A stretch of DNA of 56,024 nt, taken from NCBI RefSeq assembly GCF_004342025.1, contig NZ_SLWN01000028.1, positions 1 to 56,024 of the forward strand, written 5' to 3'. Below the pieces are notes generated by a model. That model was given only the letters and a program-made list of their open reading frames with translations. It did no database searches and had not been told where the DNA came from. This document shows, in pieces, positions 42,691 to 51,294 of this stretch; position 1 is the stretch's first letter, and each line of letters opens with the position of its first letter. Origin of the DNA: Kribbella steppae. GTDB lineage: Bacteria > Actinomycetota > Actinomycetes > Propionibacteriales > Kribbellaceae. Position numbers and translations under genes: made by a program.

Positions 42691-43406
42691 TCAGCGTCCT
42701 GTGCCTCGATCAGGTCGAGGTCGCGGACGCAGAAGCCGTGGTGCTCGAAGGTCTCGTTGAGCACCGTGCCGAGGCATTGCCGCACCGAGCGGCCCCGGGC
42801 GTACGGCGGCCAGACATCATCGTCGGGCACCGGCGCGCGCGCTGCGAGCTGCACAGCGGTGACCTCGTCGAGCCAGGCCTCGAGCTCGGCGGCCTGTGCG
42901 TCACGCACGCTCACGATCTCGTCGAGGGCCGGATCGAGCGAGAGGTCAAGCCCGTGCGCTCCACGGTAGGGCTCGACGGTCGTCCCGATGCCCATCGGCG
43001 TGAACAGCTCCGTCGAGCCCAGGCAGCAGCGGCGGAACCACGAGTCGTGGACGAAGACCAGGTGGCGCATCGTCTGCACCGCCGACCACTCGTCGTTCAC
43101 GCTGCGGCGCCCGATACCGGGCGTACGGCGGATTCGCTCGATCGTGGCGGCCCAGCCGGCATGGAGCTGACGCGATGCCTCGCGCAGATCGGCAGGGTCC
43201 TCGGAGCGGATCAGCACCCGCACCGGATGACGCCGGTCGAGCTCTGCCTCGACGTACTCGGTGACCTCGACACCGTTCACCACGAGGTTGGTGACGAGCC
43301 CGTCGATCACGGCATCCTGCATGACGACGCCGATCAGGCGTGCCCCGGTCAGATCGCACTCGCGGAACTCCGCACCGTGCAGATCCTCGTCCACATACCG
43401 CGTCAT
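42687..43406 (-). CDS. DinB-family protein with pentapeptide-like N-terminus
   Basis: A 239-residue protein in two parts. Residues 5-50 have a short pentapeptide-repeat-like stretch (DEDLHGAEFRECDLTGARLIG, every fifth residue hydrophobic). Residues about 75-225 are a DinB/YfiT four-helix bundle with histidines placed to hold a metal: RHLVFVHDSWF, and NETFEHHGF near the end. DinB proteins include thiol-dependent transferases, and many are uncharacterised. The start is ATG 43406 or the in-frame ATG 43415; neither has a good ribosome site. The gene stands alone between a decayed helicase end and a 400-base stretch without genes. Confidence 0.7.
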   Translation of the reverse strand: MTRYVDEDLHGAEFRECDLTGARLIGVVMQDAVIDGLVTNLVVNGVEVTEYVEAELDRRHPVRVLIRSEDPADLREASRQLHAGWAATIERIRRTPGIGRRSVNDEWSAVQTMRHLVFVHDSWFRRCCLGSTELFTPMGIGTTVEPYRGAHGLDLSLDPALDEIVSVRDAQAAELEAWLDEVTAVQLAARAPVPDDDVWPPYARGRSVRQCLGTVLNETFEHHGFCVRDLDLIEAQDAE

Positions 43407-43820
43407 GCTCCGCATACTAGGGCCGAGCACCGACAAGCCGGCCACCCGGCTTGATTTGGCCTCTTTCCAGGTCCTGACCGAGCGCGAAGAACGCAACAGC
43501 GTCGCGATCGCCTCCAACGAATCCTTCTCCGGATGGACCAAGACCTTCACCGACCCGCGCAAGCCGGCGCCAAATGAGACCGTCATAGCCAGGATGGCCG
43601 TGGGGTCGGCCCTGAAGGTGGGCCGTTCTCGACGTCGGCGGCGCGACAGGCCGGTCCGAGCCCGGCGCCAAATTTGCCGAAGGCAATCATGACGGGCACG
43701 CGGGCGTACCAGAGCTTCAAGGTGGTTGACGAGACGGGCGAACTCGCCAGGCGCCCGCACAGTCGACGTGCGTGTAACGTCAGGATTTGAAGCAGATCCC
43801 CGTGTAGCTAACCTGGATCG
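43407..43820. other. Intergenic stretch without a supportable gene
   Basis: Frames on both strands are open for short distances, and a minus-strand frame upstream of the DinB gene has protein-like patches, but none has a start or a recognisable family. It lies between the DinB and HxlR genes and probably contains decayed sequence and their promoters. Confidence 0.5.
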
Positions 43821-44516
43821 ATGAACGGGTATGGGCAGTTCTGCGCGGTCGCACGAGCACTGGATGTGGTCGGCGAGCGGTGGACCCTGCTGATTGTGCG
43901 CGAAATGCTCTCCGGTCCGGTCACATTCGGCTCCATCCGTCGCGGCATCCCCCGCATCCCACCGGCCACGCTGACCAGCAGATTGCGCTCTCTTCGCGCC
44001 GCCGGCATCGTCGAGGTGTCCGACCGCCTCTACCAGCTCACCGAATCCGGGCTGTCCCTCGCTCCGATCGTCCGCGAACTGGCCCGGTGGGCGATGACAA
44101 CCGAGAGCGCCGCCTTGTCCGAGGAAGACCTCGACACCGCGGCGCTCACGTGGGACATGCAACGCAGAGTCGATGTCAATGCTCTCCCCGGGGACACCGT
44201 GGTTCTCGCTCTCGAGTTCACCGACCGACCGCCGCGCGATCGGTACTTCTGGCTGCATCTGTCCAAAGCGAACGTCAACCTCTGCCGGGAGGACACCGGT
44301 GCGCCGGTGGATCTCTGGCTCTGGGCGCCGACCGCCGAGGTCATCCATTGGTGGCTCGGCGACCTCACCTGGTCACAGCTGCAGCAGCACCCCGGAGTCA
44401 CCCTCCACGGCGACCGCGCCCTGCAACGTCAGATGCAGCATTGGTTCCTTCGGTACGCGTTCACCCGCAGCGCTCTCGCGCAGACGTCTTCTGCTCAGAA
44501 GCCCTCTTCTGCTTAG
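43821..44516 (+). CDS. HxlR-family regulator with C-terminal ligand domain
   Basis: A 231-residue protein starting MNGYGQFCAVARALDVVGER (ATG 43821). The first 90 residues are an HxlR winged helix: CAVARALDVVGERWTLLI, REMLSGPVTFGSIRRGIP, LTSRLRSLRAAGIVE. The N-terminal cysteine (C8) is the position used for thiol sensing in some relatives such as HypR. The second half (100-220) resembles an SCP2-type sterol- or lipid-binding fold (DTVVLALEFTDRP, LHLSKANVNLCRED). HxlR proteins usually regulate an adjacent gene; here the neighbours are both divergent or convergent, so the target is unclear. A hairpin spans its stop codon. Confidence 0.8.
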   Translation: MNGYGQFCAVARALDVVGERWTLLIVREMLSGPVTFGSIRRGIPRIPPATLTSRLRSLRAAGIVEVSDRLYQLTESGLSLAPIVRELARWAMTTESAALSEEDLDTAALTWDMQRRVDVNALPGDTVVLALEFTDRPPRDRYFWLHLSKANVNLCREDTGAPVDLWLWAPTAEVIHWWLGDLTWSQLQQHPGVTLHGDRALQRQMQHWFLRYAFTRSALAQTSSAQKPSSA

Positions 44517-44524
44517 AAGAGGGA
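44503..44524 (+). terminator. Bidirectional hairpin terminator spanning the HxlR stop codon
   Basis: CCCTCTTCT at 44503-44511 pairs perfectly with AGAAGAGGG at 44516-44524 over a 4-base loop; the HxlR stop TAG (44514-44516) lies in the loop. The next gene is convergent and ends at 44537, so the hairpin can serve both. Confidence 0.75.
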
Positions 44525-44536
44525 AGGCATGGGCGC

Positions 44537-45466
44537 TCATTTGCTCAGGTATTTCATGCCCGTGTCACACATCACCGTGACGATCGTCGAGTTCGGGGGA
44601 AGCCGTTCGGCCATGCGCAGGGCGACGAGGACGTTGGCTCCGGTCGACGTACCCGCGAACAGCCCTTCCTGCTGAGCGAGCCGGACCGCCATCGCCGTCG
44701 CCTCCTCTGTGGACACCAGCTCGATCGCGTCGGCCACCTTGTCGTGCCACAGAGGTACGACGAAGCCGGCACCGACGCCGTCGATCTTGTGGGCACCGGT
44801 CGGGCGACCGGACAGGACAGCGGACTCGGCCGGTTCGATCGCGACCACGGCGATCGAGTCGTCGTACATCCGCAACCTCTCGGCGGTGCCCCGTAGCGAG
44901 GCCGCTGTACCGACGATCTGCACGAACGCATCCAGCTCACCGTCGGTCTGAGCCCAGATCTCGTCGGCCATCGTGTGGTAAGCCTGCAACTGGTCGGTGT
45001 TGTTGAGTTGGTCGGTCCACACGCCGCCGTTGTCCGCCGTGATGACCCGGGCCGCTTCGATCATGTCGCGTGTGAGCTTCTCCGTCATGCGGCCCTGATC
45101 GCTGGCGATCACATGCACCTCGGCGCCGAGCGCCCGCATGTGGGCGAGCTTCTCGGCCGCGAACGCGTCCGAGCTGACGATGTCGAGGTGGTATCCCTTG
45201 ACAGCGCAGATCAGGGCCAGCGAGACACCTGTGCTGCCGCCGGTGTACTCGACCACTCTGCCACCCGGCTGCAGCCGGCCATCGGCTTCCGCAGCCTCGA
45301 TCATCGCCAGCGCCATCCGATCCTTGATACTTCCGGTCGGATTGCCGTCCTCCAGCTTGAGCAGGATCCGAGATCCGTTGCGCGGTCCGAGCCGGCGCAG
45401 GGGCAGCAACGCGGTATTTCCGATCCGATCCAGAACAGTACGGGGCGCGGGAGCTGACGTGTCCAT
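44537..45466 (-). CDS. PLP-dependent cysteine synthase-family protein
   Basis: A 309-residue fold-type II PLP enzyme of the OAS-sulfhydrylase/cystathionine beta-synthase family. K48 in DGNPTGSIKDRMA is the Schiff-base lysine; the phosphate loop is YTGGSTGVSLAL, and GTSTGANVLVAL closes the active site. The start ATG 45466 was taken because the family start MxxxxRTVLDRIGNT follows closely; a longer upstream frame has no support. The order of motifs fits O-acetylserine- or O-phosphoserine-dependent cysteine synthesis, but relatives make other amino acids. It is monocistronic and convergent with the HxlR gene. Confidence 0.88.
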   Translation of the reverse strand: MDTSAPAPRTVLDRIGNTALLPLRRLGPRNGSRILLKLEDGNPTGSIKDRMALAMIEAAEADGRLQPGGRVVEYTGGSTGVSLALICAVKGYHLDIVSSDAFAAEKLAHMRALGAEVHVIASDQGRMTEKLTRDMIEAARVITADNGGVWTDQLNNTDQLQAYHTMADEIWAQTDGELDAFVQIVGTAASLRGTAERLRMYDDSIAVVAIEPAESAVLSGRPTGAHKIDGVGAGFVVPLWHDKVADAIELVSTEEATAMAVRLAQQEGLFAGTSTGANVLVALRMAERLPPNSTIVTVMCDTGMKYLSK

Positions 45467-45857
45467 GCCCGCAAGTTTCGACCTCTGAGCAGGGGACGTG
45501 TAGTTCAGAGTTTGAACTGGACAGGTGGCGGGCGCGGCCGTGAAGGTGCAGTCGTCGCGTTGGGCTGATCGGGAGGGTGCCGGCGTCGTCCCGGCAGCGA
45601 CATCAACAAGTACGGGCGTCTTACGGAACGGGGCCGTGAGCAATTCATTCATCTCCGTGCGATCTGCAAGCCGGCCCTTAGGAAGGATCTGTGGCCATGG
45701 GAATTGAAGAGCTGACATCGCCGGGGTCGACGAGTCAGGCAGCGAGGGTCTCGGAGGGATCCGGCGAACTTCTCCACGCGGGCATGCTTGCTCATACCGC
45801 GGAAGGCAGCTGGCCATCGCGGCCTTCGACGTCGCCATCGGTCGGCAACCAATGCCG
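45467..45857 (-). other. Decayed 3' part of the SDR gene and upstream region of the cysteine synthase-like gene
   Basis: Short patches of SDR-like sequence persist in different minus-strand frames here (for example VEKFAGSLRDP near 45760), consistent with erosion of the gene at 45858-46160. No intact gene was found. Confidence 0.35.
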
Positions 45858-46160
45858 TCATGGCGCGGCGGGATCGCCGTAACCGATCAGGTTGAACGAG
45901 ACGTCGAGTCGCCCCGCCTCCTCGACGATGCGCGCAGCATGCCGCTCGACGGCATCGGCGTCCAGCACGTCAACCCTGCCTACCTCGACAGAGCCGCCGG
46001 CGATGGACACGTCATTGGCCACGGCCTCCAGCGGGCCCGGCGTACGTCCCGCGAGAAAGAGCCGCGCGCCCTCCCGAGCAAACGCGCGTGCCACCGCACC
46101 GCCCACCGCTCCCCCACCGCCATAGATCACAGCAACCTTGTTCTCCAGCAGCACGGTCAT
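45858..46160 (-). pseudogene. Truncated short-chain dehydrogenase
   Basis: 100 residues of the N-terminal NAD-binding half of an SDR: VAVIYGGGGAVGGAVARAFA (GxxxGxxG-like motif at residues about 14-22), LFLAGRTPGPLEAVANDV, and RLDVSFNLIGYGD. A stop follows at the point where the catalytic Ser-Tyr-Lys region should begin. A full SDR is about 250 residues, and patches of the rest can be read in other frames downstream. The start ATG 46160 has GGAG 4 bases upstream. The gene is a broken copy. Confidence 0.75.
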
Positions 46161-46292
46161 CTCCTAATCGCAGTGATCGGTTGGGGTTCGTCAGTACTCA
46201 CAAGCGCGTAACTCATCATGCCCGGGCGAATCCGGGACACCATCAGACCAGCTGAGCCCAAGCGAACATGCTCCAGGTCGTCTCCTCCTCCC

Positions 46293-47162
46293 TTACGATC
46301 TGCCCTCTTCGCGGTGGAGGCCAGTGGCAACAACAACCAGTGCAACGGCCAGCACCTCTGCGGCAGTTGGCCGCTGGTCGAGCACGATCGCCCCGATCAC
46401 GGAGGCAGTTGCCGGAAGCAACGACAGCAACAGGGCGAACGCGCCGCGGGTCAGCCGAGCCATCGCCAACTGGTCACACACGTACGGAATGACCGATGAG
46501 CAGATTGCGACCGCCGCCGCGGCGGCCAACAGGACAGGATCGGTCAGGGCGCGCCAAGCCGCCCCGATCCCGACAGGGAGCGACAGCAGCGCGGCCATAC
46601 CCATCGCGAGGGCGAGGCCGTCGATACGGCTCTGACCCGGTCGCTGCGAGACCCTGTGGCCAAGAATCACGTAGCCGGCAAACAGCGTCGCGTTGAGCGC
46701 GGTGAAGAGCAGGCCGAGCCAGTCGCCAGACAGTCGCACATCGGTGAGGATGTACACCCCGCCGACGGCCAGTAGGAGCGCCGCCAGGTTGCGCAGGGTC
46801 CTCACGGCGACTGCCGCGAGCAAGATGACGGGGGCGAACTCGATCGCCGCCACGGTGCCGAGTGGCAGCCGATCGATCGCGAGATAGAAGCAGCAGTTCA
46901 TCGCGGCCAGCACAGCCGCCCACCCGGCCAACAACCATCGGGCGCCATTGTCCAAGGCGCGCCAGACCCTCAGCGGCCTCCGCCACAGCCAGAACACCAG
47001 AGCCGCCAACGCGATCCGCAACCAAGCCACACCAAGCGGTTCCACTGCGGCGAACAGCAACACCGCGAGCGCCGGGCCGAGATAGTGGAACACAGCACTG
47101 ACGACGAAAAAGGCATGCGCCGGCACGGCGTCCAGCGCCGATCGCCTCACCGGCGAAGTCAT
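46293..47162 (-). CDS. EamA-family transporter (RhtA-like)
   Basis: A 289-residue membrane protein with about ten hydrophobic segments in two five-segment halves, the DMT/EamA design. It starts FFVVSAVFHYLGPALAVLL after a short polar N-terminus; the second half has AAVAICSSVIPYVCDQLAM and ends VAVALVVVATGLHREEGRS. This resembles the RhtA exporters of threonine and homoserine, but the substrate cannot be told from sequence. The start ATG 47162 has AGGGTG 5 bases upstream. Regions on both sides are short and without genes. Confidence 0.85.
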   Translation of the reverse strand: MTSPVRRSALDAVPAHAFFVVSAVFHYLGPALAVLLFAAVEPLGVAWLRIALAALVFWLWRRPLRVWRALDNGARWLLAGWAAVLAAMNCCFYLAIDRLPLGTVAAIEFAPVILLAAVAVRTLRNLAALLLAVGGVYILTDVRLSGDWLGLLFTALNATLFAGYVILGHRVSQRPGQSRIDGLALAMGMAALLSLPVGIGAAWRALTDPVLLAAAAAVAICSSVIPYVCDQLAMARLTRGAFALLLSLLPATASVIGAIVLDQRPTAAEVLAVALVVVATGLHREEGRS

Positions 47163-47338
47163 GGATTCACCCTAGGAATGCAGGTCCAACCTCCGCCATG
47201 CCGAACCGGAGCAAACGGAGGACTGCTGCCTTCGGAATCCACTGGTGGAGGGCAAAACACTTTCGGAACGACAAATCCGTGATCGACGTCCCCGAGGAAG
47301 CTGCTGCGATAGAGCCAACGGGGGGTAGGGCGGCGTGG

Positions 47339-47710
47339 TCAGGACACGAGTGTCTGCTTCGGCCGGACTACGCAGAACTCGTTTCCCTCGGGGTCTGCGA
47401 GCACAGTCCACGACTCCGTCCCGGACTGGCCGATGTCGACGCGACGGCCGCCGAGGCTCAGGATGCGGTCGATCTCCGCCTCTCGATCCTCGGGACCACA
47501 AGTCAGATCGAGGTGGAGGCGGTTCTTGACCATCTTGGCATCCCCGACCGGCATGAAGCAGATGCCGACCGGCGCTGACTCCTCCGGGCCGATGACGACC
47601 TCACGTGGGCGTTCGGACAGGATGCGCCAGTCCAACACTTCTGCCCAGAACCGAGCGAGTGTCGGCAAGTCATGGGTATCGATGACAATGTGGTGGAGAG
47701 AGACAGGCAT
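47339..47710 (-). CDS. VOC-family protein (glyoxalase-like)
   Basis: A 123-residue protein with LHHIVIDTHDLPTLARFWAEVL at the start (metal ligand H in LHHI), RLHLDLTCGPEDREAEIDRILSLGG in the middle (H in RLHLDL) and WTVLADPEGNEFCVV at the end (E in NEFCV), the standard VOC ligand set H-H-E. The start ATG 47710 was chosen because the fold begins directly after it. Members of this DPEGNEFCV subgroup are mostly uncharacterised and a metal-dependent reaction is possible. Confidence 0.8.
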   Translation of the reverse strand: MPVSLHHIVIDTHDLPTLARFWAEVLDWRILSERPREVVIGPEESAPVGICFMPVGDAKMVKNRLHLDLTCGPEDREAEIDRILSLGGRRVDIGQSGTESWTVLADPEGNEFCVVRPKQTLVS

Positions 47711-47797
47711 GTCGTCAACGGTATCGTCGGCGCCACCGCTCGTTTGGCCATTTTCATCGTCACGGCTCCACCACACTCGAGGTCGATGCCGGCTCGC

Positions 47798-48055
47798 TCA
47801 GTTCGGGATCGTTGCTGTGAGGCGGACCTGGTTGTCCTGGGTGAGCTGTATCTCAGCGACGTGTGCCACCGCGATGTCGAGCCGGTACCCGGTTGTGGCG
47901 GAGCGGTCCTTCAACTGGCAGGTGCCGACGGTGCGCAGTGCGCCGCCGCGGTCCCGTACGTGGATCTCGTACCGGCCGTCCGTCGGTGCGGACGAGATAC
48001 TGACCAGCAGCCACCGGGCGACCGACGTCGTGGCAGGCGCTGACGACAGTAGCCG
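47798..48055 (-). pseudogene. 3' fragment of an unidentified gene
   Basis: A minus-strand frame without a start reads RYEIHVRDRGGALRTVGTCQ, then TTGYRLDIAVAHVAEIQLTQ, and ends NQVRLTATIPN at the stop 47800-47798. The composition is protein-like with regular strands, as at the end of a secreted or membrane-anchored protein. I do not recognise the family. It follows directly, in the same frame, after the stop of the SDR fragment at 48059. Confidence 0.35.
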
Positions 48056-48058
48056 GGA

Positions 48059-48127
48059 TCAGAAGACGCCGCCGCCGGCGGCGATGTTCTGGCCGGTGAC
48101 CCACCGGGCGTCGGGGCCGGCCAGGAA
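48059..48127 (-). pseudogene. C-terminal scrap of a short-chain dehydrogenase
   Basis: Twenty-two codons, FLAGPDARWVTGQNIAAGGG plus VF and a stop, which is the standard end of an SDR (AFLASPxARWVTGQNxxxxGG). Nothing of the rest of the gene remains in frame. SDR or carboxymuconolactone decarboxylase genes commonly sit beside ECF41 sigma genes, so this may be a lost partner gene. Confidence 0.6.
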
Positions 48128-48150
48128 GCTCCTTGGATTCCTGATGAAGG

Positions 48151-49095
48151 TCAGTCGCGGCGCACTCGGTGCTCATCGCGGATGGCACGGACATCGGCCA
48201 CCGGACCGAGGTGGCGCAGCTTGTCCGGGTTGATGACGGAGCGGACCGTCTGCACCACTCCGTCAACGATGTCGAGGACGAAGACGTTCACCAACTGGCC
48301 GTCCGGAGTGCGCAGAACGGCGCCAGGCTGACCGTTCACCTGATGCAGCTCGACCGTGATCCGGTGCGTCCTGACCTCTCGGCTCATGCCGGCGAACAGC
48401 CGCGCGACGCGATCCGCACCGACGACCGGCAAGCTCCACTGCGGCGCCTTCCCGCCACCATCGCCGTACGCGACGGCGTCCTTGGCGAGCATCCCGACCA
48501 GGCCGTCGAGATCGCCCTGGGTGAAGGCGGCAAAGAACCGGGCGGCCAGGGCGTCACCCTGTTCGGCGGAAGCTTGGAAGCGCGGCTTCTCCGCCTTGAC
48601 GTGCCTGCGAGCCCGGGCGGCGAGCTGCCGGCAGTTCGTCTCACTCTTACCGACGACCGCCGCGATCTCGTCGTACCCGTAGCCGAAGACGTCGTGGAGC
48701 AGGAACACCGCACGCTCGACCGGGTTCAGCCGCTCGAGCACGAGCAGGAAGGCCATCGACAGCGAGTCGGCCTGCTCAGCATGCGCTTGCGGGTCCGCGT
48801 CGTCGTCGGTCAACAGCGGCTCGGGCAGCCACTGGCCGACGTACGACTCCCGTCGCTTCACCGCCGACCGCAGCAGGTCGATGGACAGCCTGGTGACCAC
48901 TGTGGACAGGTATGCCTTCGGTGAAGCGATGTCGACGCCCTGATCGAGTGCCTGCTGATGACGGACGAAGGCCTCCTGTACGACGTCCTCCGCCTCCGTC
49001 ACGCTCGCGAGCATCCGGTAGGCGATCGAGAACATCAACGGGCGCAGCTCCTCGAACGTCTCTGAGTCACCGCGCCCGTCGACCTTTCGCGTCAC
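48151..49095 (-). CDS. sigJ: ECF41-family RNA polymerase sigma factor (SigJ-like)
   Basis: A 314-residue ECF sigma factor with a C-terminal SnoaL-like extension. Region 2 is at about residues 12-80 (AYRMLASVTEAEDVVQEAFV), region 4 at about 112-165 (LNPVERAVFLLHDVFGYGYDEIAAVVGKSE), and the extension from about 175. All three ECF41 signatures are visible: WLPEP at 89-93, DGGGK at 212-216 and NPDKL at 289-293. In characterised ECF41 proteins the extension controls activity in place of an anti-sigma factor. The GTG start at 49095 overlaps the epimerase stop (GTGA), and AGGAG lies 5 bases upstream. The epimerase gene upstream is the expected ECF41 partner and carries the matching promoter. Confidence 0.95.
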   Translation of the reverse strand: MTRKVDGRGDSETFEELRPLMFSIAYRMLASVTEAEDVVQEAFVRHQQALDQGVDIASPKAYLSTVVTRLSIDLLRSAVKRRESYVGQWLPEPLLTDDDADPQAHAEQADSLSMAFLLVLERLNPVERAVFLLHDVFGYGYDEIAAVVGKSETNCRQLAARARRHVKAEKPRFQASAEQGDALAARFFAAFTQGDLDGLVGMLAKDAVAYGDGGGKAPQWSLPVVGADRVARLFAGMSREVRTHRITVELHQVNGQPGAVLRTPDGQLVNVFVLDIVDGVVQTVRSVINPDKLRHLGPVADVRAIRDEHRVRRD

Positions 49096-50060
49096 GCCGT
49101 CTCCTGCCGCTCGCCGGCCTGGGCCGAACCGGAGTCGGTCAGACCATGGCGGAACCCATCCCGCCAGGTGCTCCACCTGGGTTGCCAGTCGAGCTCGCGC
49201 TTGGCCTTGGCGTTGGACGCGCCACGGCCCTCGGTCATCCAGCGCACCGTGACGTCACCCGCGGCCAGCCGACCTAGCCAGACCGGCACCCGCAGCGGCT
49301 TCTTGGCGCCGACCACCTCGGCCAGATACGGCAACCATTCGGCGACCGCGGCCGGTTCGTCGTCGGTGATGTTGTAGATCCCACGCCGGCCTCGCTCGAT
49401 GGCTGCGACCGTCGCCGCGGCGGCATCGTCGAGATGGATCCACGACCAGACCCCGGCACCGTCACCGATGATCGGCATCTGCCGCTTGCGGACCAGCTCG
49501 ACCAGGGACTCCGACCCGCCGGGACCATAGAAGTTGCCGTAGCGCAGCACCATGCCCTCGAGCGGCGCGGCAGGGACGACCTTGTCCAGGAACTGCAGTC
49601 CGTTGATCGACTCGGTCTGGAACCTGGCCGGATCCGGGTCGTACGGGTCGTCCTCGGTCTTGACCGCGCCACCCTCACGGATGTTCGACCACCCGGTGTA
49701 ACTCTGGGCGACGAACTTGCTGACACCGGCGGCCTCGGCGGCCGCGAGCAGGTGCTCGGTACCGGCAGTCCGCAGCTTGTTCGTCGTCGCGAACCACTTG
49801 TCGAAGTTCCGCAGGTTCGCCTTGCCCGCCAGCGCGGTCATCTGATGCACGATCACGTCCGGCTCCGAACGCGCGATCGCCTCGCCGACGGCCGCCGCGT
49901 CCAACCCGTCAACGACCACCGGCTCGGCCCCCAGTCGACGCAACTGCTCCAGCCTGGCCGAACCACGTGTCGACGCCGTCACCTGGTGGCCACGCGCAAC
50001 CAACTGCGGGATCAGCCGGCGACCGATCGCACCGGCGGCCCCTGCCACGAAAACTCGCAT
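49092..50060 (-). CDS. NAD-dependent epimerase/dehydratase, ECF41 partner
   Basis: A 322-residue extended SDR. The start ATG at 50060 gives MRVFVAGAAGAIGRRLIPQL with the GxxGxxG NAD site at residues 7-13. The region after VSKFVAQSYTGW (residues about 111-122) shows the active-site serine, but the usual YxxxK is not evident, so catalysis is doubtful. ECF41 genes are typically next to a carboxymuconolactone decarboxylase, oxidoreductase or epimerase; this is the epimerase version. It is the first gene of the two-gene operon, and a perfect ECF41 promoter lies 42 bases upstream. Confidence 0.85.
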   Translation of the reverse strand: MRVFVAGAAGAIGRRLIPQLVARGHQVTASTRGSARLEQLRRLGAEPVVVDGLDAAAVGEAIARSEPDVIVHQMTALAGKANLRNFDKWFATTNKLRTAGTEHLLAAAEAAGVSKFVAQSYTGWSNIREGGAVKTEDDPYDPDPARFQTESINGLQFLDKVVPAAPLEGMVLRYGNFYGPGGSESLVELVRKRQMPIIGDGAGVWSWIHLDDAAAATVAAIERGRRGIYNITDDEPAAVAEWLPYLAEVVGAKKPLRVPVWLGRLAAGDVTVRWMTEGRGASNAKAKRELDWQPRWSTWRDGFRHGLTDSGSAQAGERQETA

Positions 50061-50102
50061 CTCACTATCTCCGTACTTCTGAGGCTTCACTGACGAGCCT
50101 GA

Positions 50103-50129
50103 GACGAGACAGCACATCCCGCTGTGACA
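50103..50129 (-). promoter_or_regulatory. ECF41 promoter TGTCACA-N16-CGTC
   Basis: On the minus strand TGTCACA (50129-50123) is followed by exactly 16 bases and CGTC (50106-50103), the published ECF41 consensus as I recall it. The epimerase start codon is 42 bases downstream. This predicts direct autoregulation of the epimerase-sigma operon. Confidence 0.85.
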
Positions 50130-50297
50130 GGTCCGATGCTAACCCGGCCGATCCATGCCCGAAGCGGAGCGTGATCGACCCCGCCGCACTCCACCGGCAG
50201 GTCGCCGGTTCAGGTCACTGCTGGTCGACCGACCGTTCGCTGTGTTGAATCCCCCGCGACTCCTCGGGGCAGGCCGTGCAGTAGCGCGCCGGCTGGT

Positions 50298-51047
50298 TCA
50301 GTGCGGTAGCCGGCGGGTGTTGATCAACCGCTCGGCGACGTCGCGCAACTTGGTGTTGGTGTCCTGGGAGTACCGCCTCAGGATGGCGAACGCCTGGTCG
50401 GAGTCGACGTCGTACCGCTCCATCAGGATGCCCATCGCCTGTCCGACCAGCTTGCGCGCATCGACCGCCTGGGCCATGTTCTGTTCGTTGCGCGCGGTCG
50501 CGACGGCGACGGAGGCATGCCGGGCGAGGATGGCCGCGATCGCCTCGTCGTCGGCACTGAACGCGTTGGGGACGACACTGTAGAGCCCGAGGACACCGAC
50601 GCTTCCAGCTGCCGTCGTGAGTGGAACGTCGAGCACACTGCGGACCCCAAGGGACAGCACCTTCGCCGCCCAGTCCGGCCAACGCTCTTCAGCCGCGGTG
50701 TCGCGGACTCGCACCGTTTCGTGGCCGCGCATGGCCTCTACCAGCGGTCCGCAGCCGCCGACCATCTGCCACCGGTAGATCTCAGCCACCATGGGATCAG
50801 TCGCCGCCGGCACCTCGGGCCGACCCCGCGCAGCCAACGCGATGCCCGCATGGGAGCAGTTCAGCGCGTGCAGCGCGAACTGCACCACTGCCTCCACGGT
50901 CTCACCGACACCACCGGAATCGTGCAGCTCGAGCGCGAGCCGCGCGAACACTTCAGCCATCGCACCCGCAGCGTCGTCTGGCCTGACCCCAGCCGGGTCC
51001 ACACCAGCATCGCCACCCACCGGCGTCACCTGTGCAGCCTCTTCCAT
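50298..51047 (-). CDS. GAF-ANTAR domain regulator
   Basis: A 249-residue cytosolic protein. Residues about 45-180 form a GAF domain (LNCSHAGIALAARG, VRSVLDVPLTTAAGSVGVLGLYS). The C-terminal 60 residues are an ANTAR domain (LVGQAMGILMERYDVDSDQAFAILRRYSQDTN), which binds dual-hexaloop RNA hairpins and prevents termination. The start ATG 51047 has no ribosome site, so the mRNA may be leaderless. The ligand of the GAF domain is unknown. No dual-hexaloop RNA target was identified in the window. Confidence 0.88.
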   Translation of the reverse strand: MEEAAQVTPVGGDAGVDPAGVRPDDAAGAMAEVFARLALELHDSGGVGETVEAVVQFALHALNCSHAGIALAARGRPEVPAATDPMVAEIYRWQMVGGCGPLVEAMRGHETVRVRDTAAEERWPDWAAKVLSLGVRSVLDVPLTTAAGSVGVLGLYSVVPNAFSADDEAIAAILARHASVAVATARNEQNMAQAVDARKLVGQAMGILMERYDVDSDQAFAILRRYSQDTNTKLRDVAERLINTRRLPH

Positions 51048-51294
51048 GCACCAATAATGCCCCCAGCGCCGCTTGGTCGGCAGGTTCGTTTCTATCGCCA
51101 ACGGGTACTGGCGTAATTGGCACGACCGGATGGCTCGAAGGGTCGCCACCGAGGAAACCCAGAGCGAAGGCTTCCAGAGGTAACAGCCGCCCGCGACACG
51201 GTGAACGCGACGACCAACGTCAGCATCCAGCCCGCGACGCCGCCGCGCCACGAGCCGATGAGCAGTCCGAGGAACCAGTGCCATTCGTTGGTTG

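Noticed and set aside
51118..51290. A hydrophobic minus-strand frame (WHWFLGLLIGSW) between the CBS and ANTAR genes
   Set aside because: It could encode one membrane segment but has no usable start codon or ribosome site.
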